This document shows positions 50,980-61,884 of a DNA stretch of 64,000 nt, in pieces (the stretch's first letter is position 1; every line of letters begins with the position of its first letter). A program made the position numbers and the translations under genes. Under the pieces are notes generated by a model, which saw only the letters and a list, made by a program, of their open reading frames with translations, was not told the origin of the DNA and did not search any database. This DNA comes from Epiperipatus broadwayi (lineage: Eukaryota; Onychophora; Udeonychophora; Euonychophora; Peripatidae), in the NCBI GenBank assembly GCA_028023455.1, contig JAQFVV010012441.1:5377492-5441491 (forward strand), in the 5' to 3' direction.

Positions 50980-52379
50980 ACCGGGTTCATTTCACAGAAG
51001 ATCTTACTTACCCTGCAAATGTTTTGGCTGGTTTCAAACTTCTTTATAATACAGTTATTATCTTATTTAATTATAAATGTTACGTGAACGAACCAGCACG
51101 TTCGAGCAAAGTGGGAAATATTATTGATAAGTTTAACTATCAACAATAGCCATGATCAGATTGTGGCCACCTTGGCTGCTAGATTCAAACCCCTACTATT
51201 CAAACATGTTATTTGTTTCAGAGTAAACCCTGGGCACCAGCTAGTCAAAGACTAATGTATTTGGACAGTAGGCTCATAATCCAGCACTCAAAACATTCCC
51301 TAAAACTATCTTGGACTAATTTTAATTCAATAACAAAATATTATTTAATTAGTGGTGAAAGAAATGATAGAAGATTGATAAAAAAATTGGTAAAAAGAAT
51401 TAGTAAAAAGAATTGATAAAAAGAATTGACTGACAAATAAAGTTTAAGTTTAAAAACAATTTATTTTAATTAACATTTCTAAACTAGTTTAAATATTCTT
51501 GTAAATTTTAATAATAGAACACTGGAATTTATCTAATTTAACTAATAACACTGATATAATGATCACACACATATGAACTCATACACTCACATATATAATA
51601 ATAAAGCATTAAATAGTATTTGAAATTTAAACACATATATTTAAAACACACAAATTAATAGTTCATTTTTATGTGCTATAGAGTTCATATAATTCAACTC
51701 TTGGAGGCTTGATGAATTTTCTTATGAATGCAATGGCTACTTGATAAATGAGAATAAGAAAATGTTTACCTAGGATTTTGTAATATAGATACATCTTGCT
51801 CTTGCTGCTTCTAAGGAAGTATATCTAACCAGTTAGATTTGAAGTTGTCCTGCAGAGATTTGATGATTATTAGTTGGTATTATTCCTGGAGACAATTAGA
51901 TACTGGCAGAGATTCTTCAAGCTGTTACGCAGACATTATTTAAGATCGGGTATATTGGCTGTTTTCATCAGACTTCGGGCTGAGAAAGAGTATGTTTCCC
52001 GTGGGTTTCTCACACTGCATTTCTGACTGATACATAATAAACTGACTTCTGATACAATTAACTCAACTGATTGTCCTCACTGTTATCTCTAGACTAGACA
52101 TTTGAATGTTTCAACTAATAATAATATTATGACAAACTCTTTAAACTTAAAACTTTTAGTTTGATGTTTCTGAAATGAACTCACCCTCCCCATTTTTAAT
52201 TCATTAATTGTAACTTTTATTTCAAACTCTTTAACTTTTACTGTTTTCAAAACAAACTTCAATAAAACTTTTAAACACATGTTCTTTTAATGAATAATTT
52301 TTGTTTAATAAAAAAACTTTAGATTTTTATAACTTATTTTTTTAGATAAATTTTTATGTACCAATTCCAGGTTGGTACA
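50977..52379. mobile_element. 1.4-kb TGTACC...GGTACA unit between TA tracts
   Basis: Begins TGTACCGGGTTCATTT and ends CAGGTTGGTACA, so the ends form a short inverted repeat (TGTACC), and both abut (TA)n. The interior is noncoding; the open frame at 51,213-51,416 has no recognised motif. The TG...CA ends would fit a solo LTR or a TIR element; with one copy no class can be assigned. Confidence 0.45.
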
Positions 52380-52467
52380 ATATATATATATATATTATTT
52401 TTAAAATTAATATTTTAAATAATAATCAATAGTGAACAAAATACCATTTTAACATTATATATATATA

Positions 52468-52500
<33 letters not shown>

Positions 52501-53863
52501 CCCCCTTTTTCTTATTTATATTATAGAAAGGAAACCCCCCCACACAAAAAAGGTGGGAAAACAGACGCACCAGACCCTGCTTCAATATATATATATATAA
52601 TATTTCAAATCGATGATATATATATATATATATACACATATGAATAAATTTTATATATTTTCAACATTGAATTATGAAAGAAGATATTTTTAATAATTTT
52701 AATTTGATAAATTAAAAATCACTGTATAAGCAACAGGTTGCACCAACATTTTTATGCACACACACAAATATGTTAATAAATATTTGTATTATTAAAATGT
52801 GATGACTTAAAATTTAATGACTTATTTATTTTATATGATTATTGAAATATATTTATCAATTGTACTGCTATGTGTGCTAATATGAATGTGTGTCAGATAG
52901 AGAGATATGTAAATTGCAATCATTTATTGTATTATTTTATGACAATTCAAATGTGTTTCTATTGTAGAATTATACTACGTCTATGTGATGAGATAAATAG
53001 ACATTTTATATTGAAATATATATGTAAACCATCATGTAATAACTCTAATTTCGTATATTAATGAAAATCAGAGGCTTATATGTGTGTATAGCCATATTCT
53101 AAAGACCTTAATTTCATTTTTATTGTTGTTGAGAAACCTGTATTTTATTGTTAAAATTATTCCAGTAAATCTAATTCTAAATACTTTAGGATATTATGCA
53201 TCACATCATCTATTGATCATATTGATACTTATAGAGATTATGTTGTCTGAGTTATATTCATGCATAATGTGCTATTATATTAAAAGTGATGTATATTAGT
53301 GCATAATCCAGTGATAATTATGACATTCCGATCAATGATGATGATAGATCATTTATCATCACCATCATTCTGGCTGGAACAAAAGAAATTTCCTTAAAGC
53401 TTATTCACTATATTTTATTTTTATTTAGACTCTATTAGAATTTAAATTTATAGTTGGCCAGTATATTAATGATACTAAGTGTTAAAAACATTGATGATGA
53501 TCAACATTTTTAATATCCCAGTGTTATTGTTTTTATGGTTATGTATTCTGATAGATTAGCATTTAGTTTGTGCATACAAATTATTTTTAAATAATTGCCC
53601 AAAAGGGACAAAGGCAAAATAGTTGCCCTGTTCTACAATAGACCCATTTCAAATTCACTCACAAGATTGACTGTTGATTTATTTTTATTGATGAATTAGT
53701 AATACTTATACTTACTTATACTTATTGATAATGCTGTGGAATTTATTTAATTATATTTATAGTTATTCTACTGAGTTAACTGGGCTGATCTCTCAAAGAG
53801 TTCTCAAGATCTCTCATGCTCTTTTAATATATAACATTACTTATATATATATTTCAATATATA
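52380..53863. other. TA-tract cluster and AT-rich noncoding DNA
   Basis: Several (TA)n tracts at 52,380-52,400, 52,457-52,500, 52,586-52,600 and 52,617-52,634 enclose a ~90-bp island (52,501-52,590) with C and G runs (aaacccccccacac, gacgcaccagaccctgc) unlike its surroundings. Beyond 52,640 no feature is recognised, apart from an imperfect hairpin near 53,330-53,375 (gatgatgatagatcatttatcatcaccatc). Confidence 0.5.
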
Positions 53864-53864
53864 T

Positions 53865-53871
53865 TAGGTCT

Positions 53872-53903
<32 letters not shown>

Positions 53904-53914
53904 TAGGTACTAGA

Positions 53915-53972
<58 letters not shown>

Positions 53973-53998
53973 GTCTAGTACTATATATATATATATAT
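53865..53998. repeat. Alternating X-(TA)n-X'-(TA)n-X array
   Basis: taggtctagtacta (53,865-53,878), (TA)n, its inverse taggtactagaccta (53,904-53,918), a longer (TA)n, then the forward form again (53,970-53,983) and (TA)n to 53,998. The unit flips orientation at each TA tract. Confidence 0.95.
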
Positions 53999-54638
53999 TG
54001 TACCGGACCATATTCCCCTGCAGATTTCTAATCATAATCTTGCACTGAGCATGAAGTGATCAAGCTTTAATAGGAAAAGAAATGGATACCAATTTAGCTG
54101 ATTGTCTGTACTCATATATATTGATACTTCCAGCTAAACTGATAGAAAGAGTGAATTGACAGTACTCTGTCAGTTAAAAACCCCCTTTAGTTGATATCTT
54201 ATTTGAATGCCCGAATATTTAGAACCACGGTAAGTACACACCTTTGAAAAGTCTATTTACCAAATAGACTTTTATGTGCCACTTCTAGAAAATAATCAAA
54301 AAATGAATTTTCCTCCTTCATAGAAGAATGAACAATTCCATATGTTGAGTGGAACATAAGAATAAGATTTAACACCCCGATAGAGTGATATCCCATATGG
54401 CAGCTCAGTACTCTACATCTCGGGTTTTCAATGGGTAAGTTAAATGGTTATTACAGGTACATTGTTGATAAGGAAAGAATACATTTTTATCAAATAAATA
54501 ATAATATGATGACAAAATCAATTTAATATTATGATTAAATATTTATTTAATTCCAAATACCCACCACCGTTTCATACTAATGATGATATAATAAAAAAAT
54601 ACTAAATAATTAATTGTCACAAACCCATATATATATAT
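53999..54638. other. Segment between TGTACCGG junction and 4.6-kb unit
   Basis: Begins TGTACCGGACCATATTCCCC directly after (TA)n, similar in the first 8 bp to 50,977. It is more GC-rich than average for the first 450 bp, with no ORF. A perfect hairpin, aaaagtctattt-acc-aaatagactttt, is at 54,247-54,273. Two GTAAGT-containing sites occur (54,230s and 54,430s). It ends at a short TA run. Confidence 0.45.
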
Positions 54639-57600
54639 TCTAACCTCTCCCCCCACCGCTCTCGTCCTTCCACTCCCAAAATTCGTATATATACTGTTTA
54701 TAAAATTTATGGGTTCTAGCTCAGTCTAACAAATAAATAAGTGAAATATTCAGCATTAATCAAAATGATTACTAGCTCTAATCTTTAAAATACAAATACG
54801 GTTATATTTTTAAAATGAATTAACAAATATATACTAATTTCATGAGACATGAAGTGACGACACGAGGAACGAGATAGACTACATTGAAATATTCTCCACA
54901 TGATACTATCTCAATGGCATAAGAACACTATTCCCCTTTTTACTATATTAAATAACTAACTCATAGTATTCTTACGACTTTCTAAGCTCTTTTCACTACG
55001 ATTAAAATAATAATCATGTCTTAATATTCTTTCTAATAAGAATCTAGCTCAATTAATTAAAAATGAAGAAAATAAATAAAATAAATAAAATGACATAAAT
55101 CTCAGGTTCATAAATTGTACTCTAACTGATTTAAAATTACGGTAGTAAACTATGAAAAGGGAATTTTATGTCATAATTCACTACGCAGTAACTAACAATA
55201 ATAAATAATAATAATAACAACAATAGTATAATATAATCTTATTACTTCCTAAATAAAATAAATAAATATGTACGTGGTAGTATTTTAATAATCTGACACC
55301 AGAATACGTGTGGCAACATTAGCATATAATTTAATGTAATATTGTGGCAACCAACTTATGACCAATAAATGATATGATTATGATCTTTTAATTTCATAAT
55401 ATTAATAAATTCTCAAATGATTATAATACTTTTATGTTTACCTTTTTATGCAAAAATTATATGTCTCTGTTTCAATTATAAATGTATTGTGAGATCATGC
55501 ATCCATGTGGAGAAATAACAACGAGGACACAAAGCTTTAAAATAAATTTACAATAAAGTTTATTAATAACATAAACAAACAACAATATTTTACATTATGT
55601 ACATTGGATATCCTTCCTCTCCTATCACAAAATTATTTACCAGTTTATAAAAATGAAAATCAAACTTCTATTTATTTTTCTAGTTAACTCTTATCTTTTA
55701 AATGCTTAAGAAAATACAGTATTATTATTATTGGATTTCTTATTATGGTTATCTTGTTACAAAATGAATTTATTATATAATTATCATTAACACTTTGTAT
55801 CCCTACTATTATTAAAATCATATTTTTAATTTTATAAAATTACATTCGTAGTAAACATTCTACAAAAACAATAAAATTCTAGCTTTATATTGGTTGTATG
55901 GAATCCTACAGATTCAAAAAACATTCTTCTACATTTGGTATTAAGTTTTATTGTTCATTATCCGATGTTTATTAATCTAATATACTCATTCAAGCCTTAC
56001 TTCGGATGATAATTACAACCATTAACATACCATGCACAAATATATGTCTATTACACACTATTGAATTATTTTCTTAATAAATATGCAATATTTATTTTCT
56101 AAATATTATTTAAAACATTAAAATTTTATTATCACTTAAAAAGCTTTGTTTAGATTTCTCTTAAAAAATCCTATATTCATTTCTGAATTAATTTATAAAA
56201 CTGTATTATATGATTCTTTCTCTCTTTATGATATTTTGTACTTTCACTTTTAAAATTACACAATTCTCTACATTCCAGTAAATAAACTATTCTCACATAA
56301 ACGATAACATATCTTCAATTCTATTTTATTCATTATTTCTTTGAAAATATCTTTCTGACGATGCAGATTCACAAAACAAGGATAGCGAAGATAGATGCAT
56401 AGGATCAAAATATAACTAGAATATTATCCATTATAAACCTTGACAATAATGGCACAGTGAATTCAAAGACACTATAGAGGAGTGACCTTTGTCTGTCTAC
56501 CAACCTCTATTATAGGAATGATGCTAAAGCTATTTCTTCAGCTTTATATAACATCAAAAAGTTTAAACATACGTAAAAAACACTGTCCAAAATATATGTG
56601 TTCAGTCATAGGGCATAGTTAACTATACTGAATTCACACAAACTAACTCTGATCCAAATACTTTATTTTTCCTATTTCTTAACAAAACATCATCTTGGTT
56701 TCCTCTCCTCCAGTACTACCAAGTCACTATCCGATCTTATTTCTCATGATTTTTCTATACAGTACATCGACAAATTCCTATCTGCATTTCTAACAATAAT
56801 AAAATTCATTTTATTTCAAAACTATACCGCTGTTCTTTAAGAAAATCTTTTACTACTTTCCTCGTATATTTATCTTATACAAACTATTCTAAAACATCTG
56901 AATACTTTACAACATGAAAGTTCAAAAGAATCACACAAATGTTCTGATAACTTATATTATTAATTATACTTTAAATAACTTATTGCATGCATATTTAAAA
57001 TTACTCCTATCTCATAATATGTCAAAATGTTGTATAAAATGTGTACATAGAATTTAAACTTTCACACATCATTCTTAATCAATAGATGATCTAAAATACA
57101 TTATGCATTATAAATAAATATCAAAATTACCAAAACCATCTTTATCTTCTCGATCGTGTTCTGTAGGCTTCACCATCCCATTGATTCTTGTAGATATAAA
57201 ACTTCCATACATACATTTTATTTTTAAAACAATATTTCTATCATTCTATTAAGCTATTATATTTAATTTTTTAATATTACTAAAATTATGTTTATATGTT
57301 TTCCCTAATCTCACATAGCATTTTATATTTTAAAATAAATTAGTAAAAAATATTTAAATTATATTTACGATACTTCTTCATCAAACTTTCTTGAACCGTT
57401 CATATTAAAGCTAAAAAATATTTTATTTCTTCTTCAGTCACTTAATGTTCTATTTTAAGTCAAAACAATTATTATTCTGTTTAATAAATATTCATAGACA
57501 ACAATCCTTGGTTTTAAAATAATTAATACTATTATTAATTCTTGATATCAATTAATCCTGTAAAGAAAAAAACGTCTCCATATTCTCTTCTAATATTGTC

Positions 57601-59258
57601 TGCTAGCATTTTCCCGCGCGACTTTTAAGATGCATCTTCTAGGTACTTTATTTAAAATCTTCAATAAAATTTCTGTTTCCATGGATCCATTTTCATTAAG
57701 TAATTTAATTTTATCTTTTCTAAATCAAACATTTCTTCCATTGAATACTTTATAATATTTTTTAATTAGATAAAGTTTTTCTGTTCCTTTCTATAAAACG
57801 CATAATAACTTTCATAATATTCTATTACTTTTTTCTTCTTTATTTAAAATTCGGGTACCATATTTTTATAATGTTTCTTTTTAAAAGATGAACACTCTTT
57901 CTTCATTATACATTTACATAATTTTTCTTTGTAATAAAAACACATATTAAATTTTCCCATAGAGAAGAATAAAATAACTTTAAAGTAGCCTTATAAAATT
58001 GGTGCGTCATAATTTTTTCCTGACGGCAAGTAACTTCTCTTTTAAGTTCTCATATAGCGTCCCATTTATATTTCTCTGAATGATAATAATAATAAGTTTC
58101 TGGTTGAGCATAAATAAAGCTGTTTTAAGACATTTTCCAAATATTTTTCCTATAGCAATATTTTTAAGTATTTTTCCTTGTAATTCCATTTTACTGTAGG
58201 CTTTTTGGTTAAACTTGAATAAAATTCCCTGGTAAGATAACTTTTAAAATTAGCAATCCATATAGAGGCGGTCAAAATATATTATATGTTACAGAAGAAC
58301 TTTTAAAATAAATACAAACTTTTAAATTTATAACACTTTTCCAACTACGGTGTTATCAGCTAAAAAAAATATGTTACTTTCTCTTTCACTTTCACCTTAC
58401 TTCTCCCCCCGCTTTGTATAATTCTTATACTTTGTCTGCTAATTTACCTCTGTTGATTGGTTAATGACTTTTTTTTAGCGCGAACAGATTTACACATTTA
58501 GTTTTATAACAGATTAGACTTTTAAAAATAAAGACTTGATGACGTAATGTCTCAAAATATTATTTAGACTAGTATTTTTAAATTCAATTTTAGTTTTATA
58601 AAAATTATTTAAACTTTTTAAAATAATTATTAAAATAATATTTAATATTTTAACTTTTGCTTTAATGATCGATGGCAATTATATCTAGTTTCAAATTCAC
58701 AAACTTTATTATTATTTTAACAAGCGTGTGTGTGAAGGTATATAATATACAGTCACGTGTTTACTAACTTTATCAAATGATTTTTTATTTATGTCTCGGT
58801 CTAAATTACCAAAACTGATATATTTTATAAAAATTTGGAAAATAATTAAAACTTGTAGAACTAAATATAATTCTCACCATCCCAAAGTTTATAATAAAAT
58901 ATACTCTAGTAATTTTGACTATTAAATATATTTATAACACTACATCTAGCATTTATTTAATTTATTAGTTTTAAAATATTATATTCAAATTATTAATATA
59001 CTTTTAAACTATTTATAGCTGTATTATTTTATATGGCCAGCTTTTACAACCATAAGCAAGAATATAATTAAGCTTTATTTAACTGTTTTCTCTTAAAATA
59101 ATCTATTACATTTTTATATACCAGGTATTTTCAGCTTTAAATTGTATTATAAAATTTAATTATCCTACTATTACTTATATATCATACAAATATAACTTAA
59201 AATTTAAAATTTTTTAGTAATTGACCTTTCTACCTTATTATGACCTATAGATAAGGGC

Positions 59259-59261
<3 letters not shown>
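54639..59261 (-). repeat. 4.6-kb unit, copy 2 (inverted relative to 32,327-36,902)
   Basis: Starts TTCTAACCTCTCCCCCCACCG and ends GACCTATAGATAAGGGCACA, then (TA)n. It is collinear with the reverse complement of copy 1 and of nearly equal length (4,623 versus 4,576 bp), so neither copy has a large internal gap. Small indels and substitutions are spread evenly. No intact gene. Confidence 0.85.
58007..58270 (-). pseudogene. Counterpart of the unknown ORF in copy 2
   Basis: The minus frame 58,007-58,189 reads LFMLNQKLII, QRN and TLYENLKEKLLAVRKK as in copy 1. The N-terminal part (IANFKSYLTREFYSSLTKKP, from about 58,262) is in a different frame, so the copy is frameshifted near 58,190. Family unknown. 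Confidence 0.4.

Positions 59262-59311
<50 letters not shown>
59262..59311. repeat. (TA)n microsatellite
   Basis: About 24 TA units following the ...GGGCACA end of the 4.6-kb unit. Confidence 0.95.
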
Positions 59312-59315
<4 letters not shown>

Positions 59316-60750
59316 GGCATTGAAATAGATAAAATACAATTTTAAATAAGAAAAATAATAAATCACTAAAGCTATTTACAATGTTTTATAAGGAATAAAA
59401 GTGGCCTGAGCTTTTTACCCTGTATAAATATGTTATGTCTTGTGTGATTTGATATATATATAATAAAAGATTTTTTGTTGTACAGGCATACACTTTTACT
59501 AAGGACTTTAAAACCTATTTTATTGATAGAAAATATAATAATAATAAAAAAAACTAGGCATACATATATTTGCACTATGAAATATTTCACTAATTTCAAT
59601 TTTTCAACATGTCAATAAGGTTGCATTAGCTCAGATACTATTTAGTATTCAACATGAGGTACCATATCTATTTGTCCTTTACAATAAATTCTTATACATG
59701 TATATTTACGTATGACAATTTTCAACAGAAAGAAAAAAAACAAACAGCAATAAAAAAAAACTAGTTACAACCTTTGCTGAAAATACTAGAATTTGCGATA
59801 GAAACATGAATTAACAGATATATATGCTAGAGACAATTCTCTCTCTTTTTTTTAAATGATTAATAATAATGAAAAAATAATAATATATTTAATCGGAAAT
59901 ATCATAGTTAATTAGTTCAATATTAATAAAATATTTGTAAAATAAACTTATGTAGGCATTTTCATCTTCTCCTGAGTGGGCTTCAATTCATCTAGCTGTG
60001 CGGTGAGGATATCATCTCATTTGGGCAGAGGCAAGACAGCTTCATCATCATCGTGGCTGGCTGGAACTGCCATGATCGCACCTTGGTGATTTGGACAGAG
60101 AAAGGGTGGGTGCACCAGCTGGTTGTCTACCCCATGGTCATTTTACTGGACTCTCTGGTAGATTGCTTTATATGTTCCTCTTTTTGTATATGATAATAAT
60201 TTTTATTAAATGTTCATTCGCTATCTTGACTGGTCATTAAATCCTTAAGAAATCAAGAGTTCTTAAAAGAACTGTATAATGGATTTCTTAGAAAAAATCA
60301 GCAGTAGTCTTGTCCTTAAATTAATCTCTAAGTAGCTGGATGATTGGAGAATTCTGGAGCCAAAGTAGTGAATGACTTGCCCAGAACAACTGCCAAAAAA
60401 GAATGAATCCCCCAGCACTGACTAAAACTTATCAACCCAACTCATACACAACCAATTCAGGTATCCCACCTGAGAAGTATGAATCAGCCAATCCTTTTAA
60501 TTTAGCTGATCACTTAGATTATAAACATTCCTTTATATTTTTCCAATTAAATTCTACATATCAGGATTTGATATGTTTGATTTCCATCTTGAATACCCAG
60601 ACCACTTCTTTCCAGATATTAATACAAAAGAATTTCTATTTTATCTATATAAAGAAAAAAATACTTAAATACAACATTCGTTATCAAACATTTTGCTTTT
60701 TGATTAAGTTTTTACCAAAGCAATTAACATTTTTTTTGATTTCAGAATAA
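59312..60750. other. Noncoding stretch with a GC-richer patch
   Basis: The patch 59,950-60,170 is clearly richer in GC (for example gctggctggaactgccatgatcg) but has no long frame on either strand. An ATG-led frame at 60,403-60,750 (115 codons) becomes phenylalanine/isoleucine-rich low complexity in its second half and has no recognised motif; I do not call it a gene. Confidence 0.4.
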
Positions 60751-60754
60751 GATT

Positions 60755-60774
60755 ACAATTTTTAGAAAAGTAAT

Positions 60775-60814
<40 letters not shown>

Positions 60815-60830
60815 CTTTTCTAAAAATTGT
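60755..60830. repeat. X-(TA)n-X' palindrome, 21-bp exact arms
   Basis: acaatttttagaaaagtaatt (60,755-60,775) and its exact inverse at 60,810-60,830 bracket (TA)n; a further TA-rich run follows at 60,831-60,860. Confidence 0.95.
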
Positions 60831-61223
60831 ATATCTATATATGTATATATATATATATACAAGTATGTTGGAACAATTGCTTTAATTATTTATATTACTA
60901 ATATGTTCTTACATTTGATTCATTTGTTTAATAAGTTTACTTTTCTCTATTTGAATTTTTTAGAGAAAAGCAAAATACATAAAATGATATATCACAAAAA
61001 TTATAGAAAAAATAAAAATAAAAAAAAGAAATACATGAGTTTATTATTCATGAACAATATTTAAATTGGTGTGTGAGTGTATTCTACTGCTCAGACCCAA
61101 CCTCCATTACTAATGTAGCACATTTATATATTTGTTGTGCTTAATATATATGGATTTATGTGTGTATCTGCCATAATATTCTTTACAGTAGATTTTGTGC
61201 ATGGACATTTGATAATGCCTTTC

Positions 61224-61226
<3 letters not shown>

Positions 61227-61281
<55 letters not shown>

Positions 61282-61285
61282 GGTT
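61227..61285. repeat. (TA)n(TG)n compound microsatellite
   Basis: An AT run, then GTGTGT, then G-rich gggttggtggg; preceded by TTCACA. Confidence 0.95.
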
Positions 61286-61746
61286 GGTGGGAGTGTGTGC
61301 GTGGGTGGGTGTGATTGAGCTAAAAAGTAAACATTCTTTCAATCAAGATTTACTGTAAATAATCATTAAAAATGTAAGTTGTTTATTGTATGCATTCATT
61401 GTTTATATTTCTTACAGCTATCTTATACCATTAAGTAACTTAATTTCAAATATGTATTGATAGAAAGATGAAATATATGATGATTTACAAGGTCCTTTTT
61501 TTATGTTAAATCCATACTTGTTTAGTCTAATAACCTTATTACAATAGAATCCCTGATTAATGGGTTAGCCATTACATTAGCTGCACTGTCTAACATGTAC
61601 AGTTTGGCTGGCACTGGAGGTTGCCTTGAGTAAATCATACTTTTGGTGCTTTTATTATTATTAAACTAACATTGTGTTTTAATCAATTACCAACTAATAG
61701 CTACAACACATCTGATGCTCCAGTGCACTACCATACCAATACTATA

Positions 61747-61880
61747 TATCTGCAGAAATTCTTTTGGTTAATTTTTTAAACCTGCCTCAACTGTCATTAT
61801 ATTAAAAAAAATTAACTGACAGCATTTCTGCAGATTTAAAGTCTGTTTTTAGTAGTTTATTACCTTTAAATTTATTTTTA
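61747..61880. pseudogene. Minimal head-to-head pair of PLE family A 3' ends
   Basis: The left piece 61,747-61,803 (ctgcagaaattcttttggtt...cctgcctcaactgtcatta) matches the minus-strand 3' noncoding end seen at 14,390-14,440. The right piece 61,808-61,880 (ttaactgacagcatttctgcagatttaaagtctgtttttag) is the inverse, matching the 25,250-25,300 end. Only the 3' noncoding ends remain; no nuclease. Confidence 0.7.
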
Positions 61881-61884
61881 TAAT

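Noticed and set aside
60403-60750. 115-codon ORF as a gene
   Set aside because: Second half is Phe/Ile/Lys low complexity expected from AT-rich DNA; no motif, no repeat in the window, no splice or promoter context.
61124-61358. Open frames across the TA/TG microsatellite on both strands
   Set aside because: They are translations of the simple repeat (IYIYIY, THTHTH, VCVCVC).
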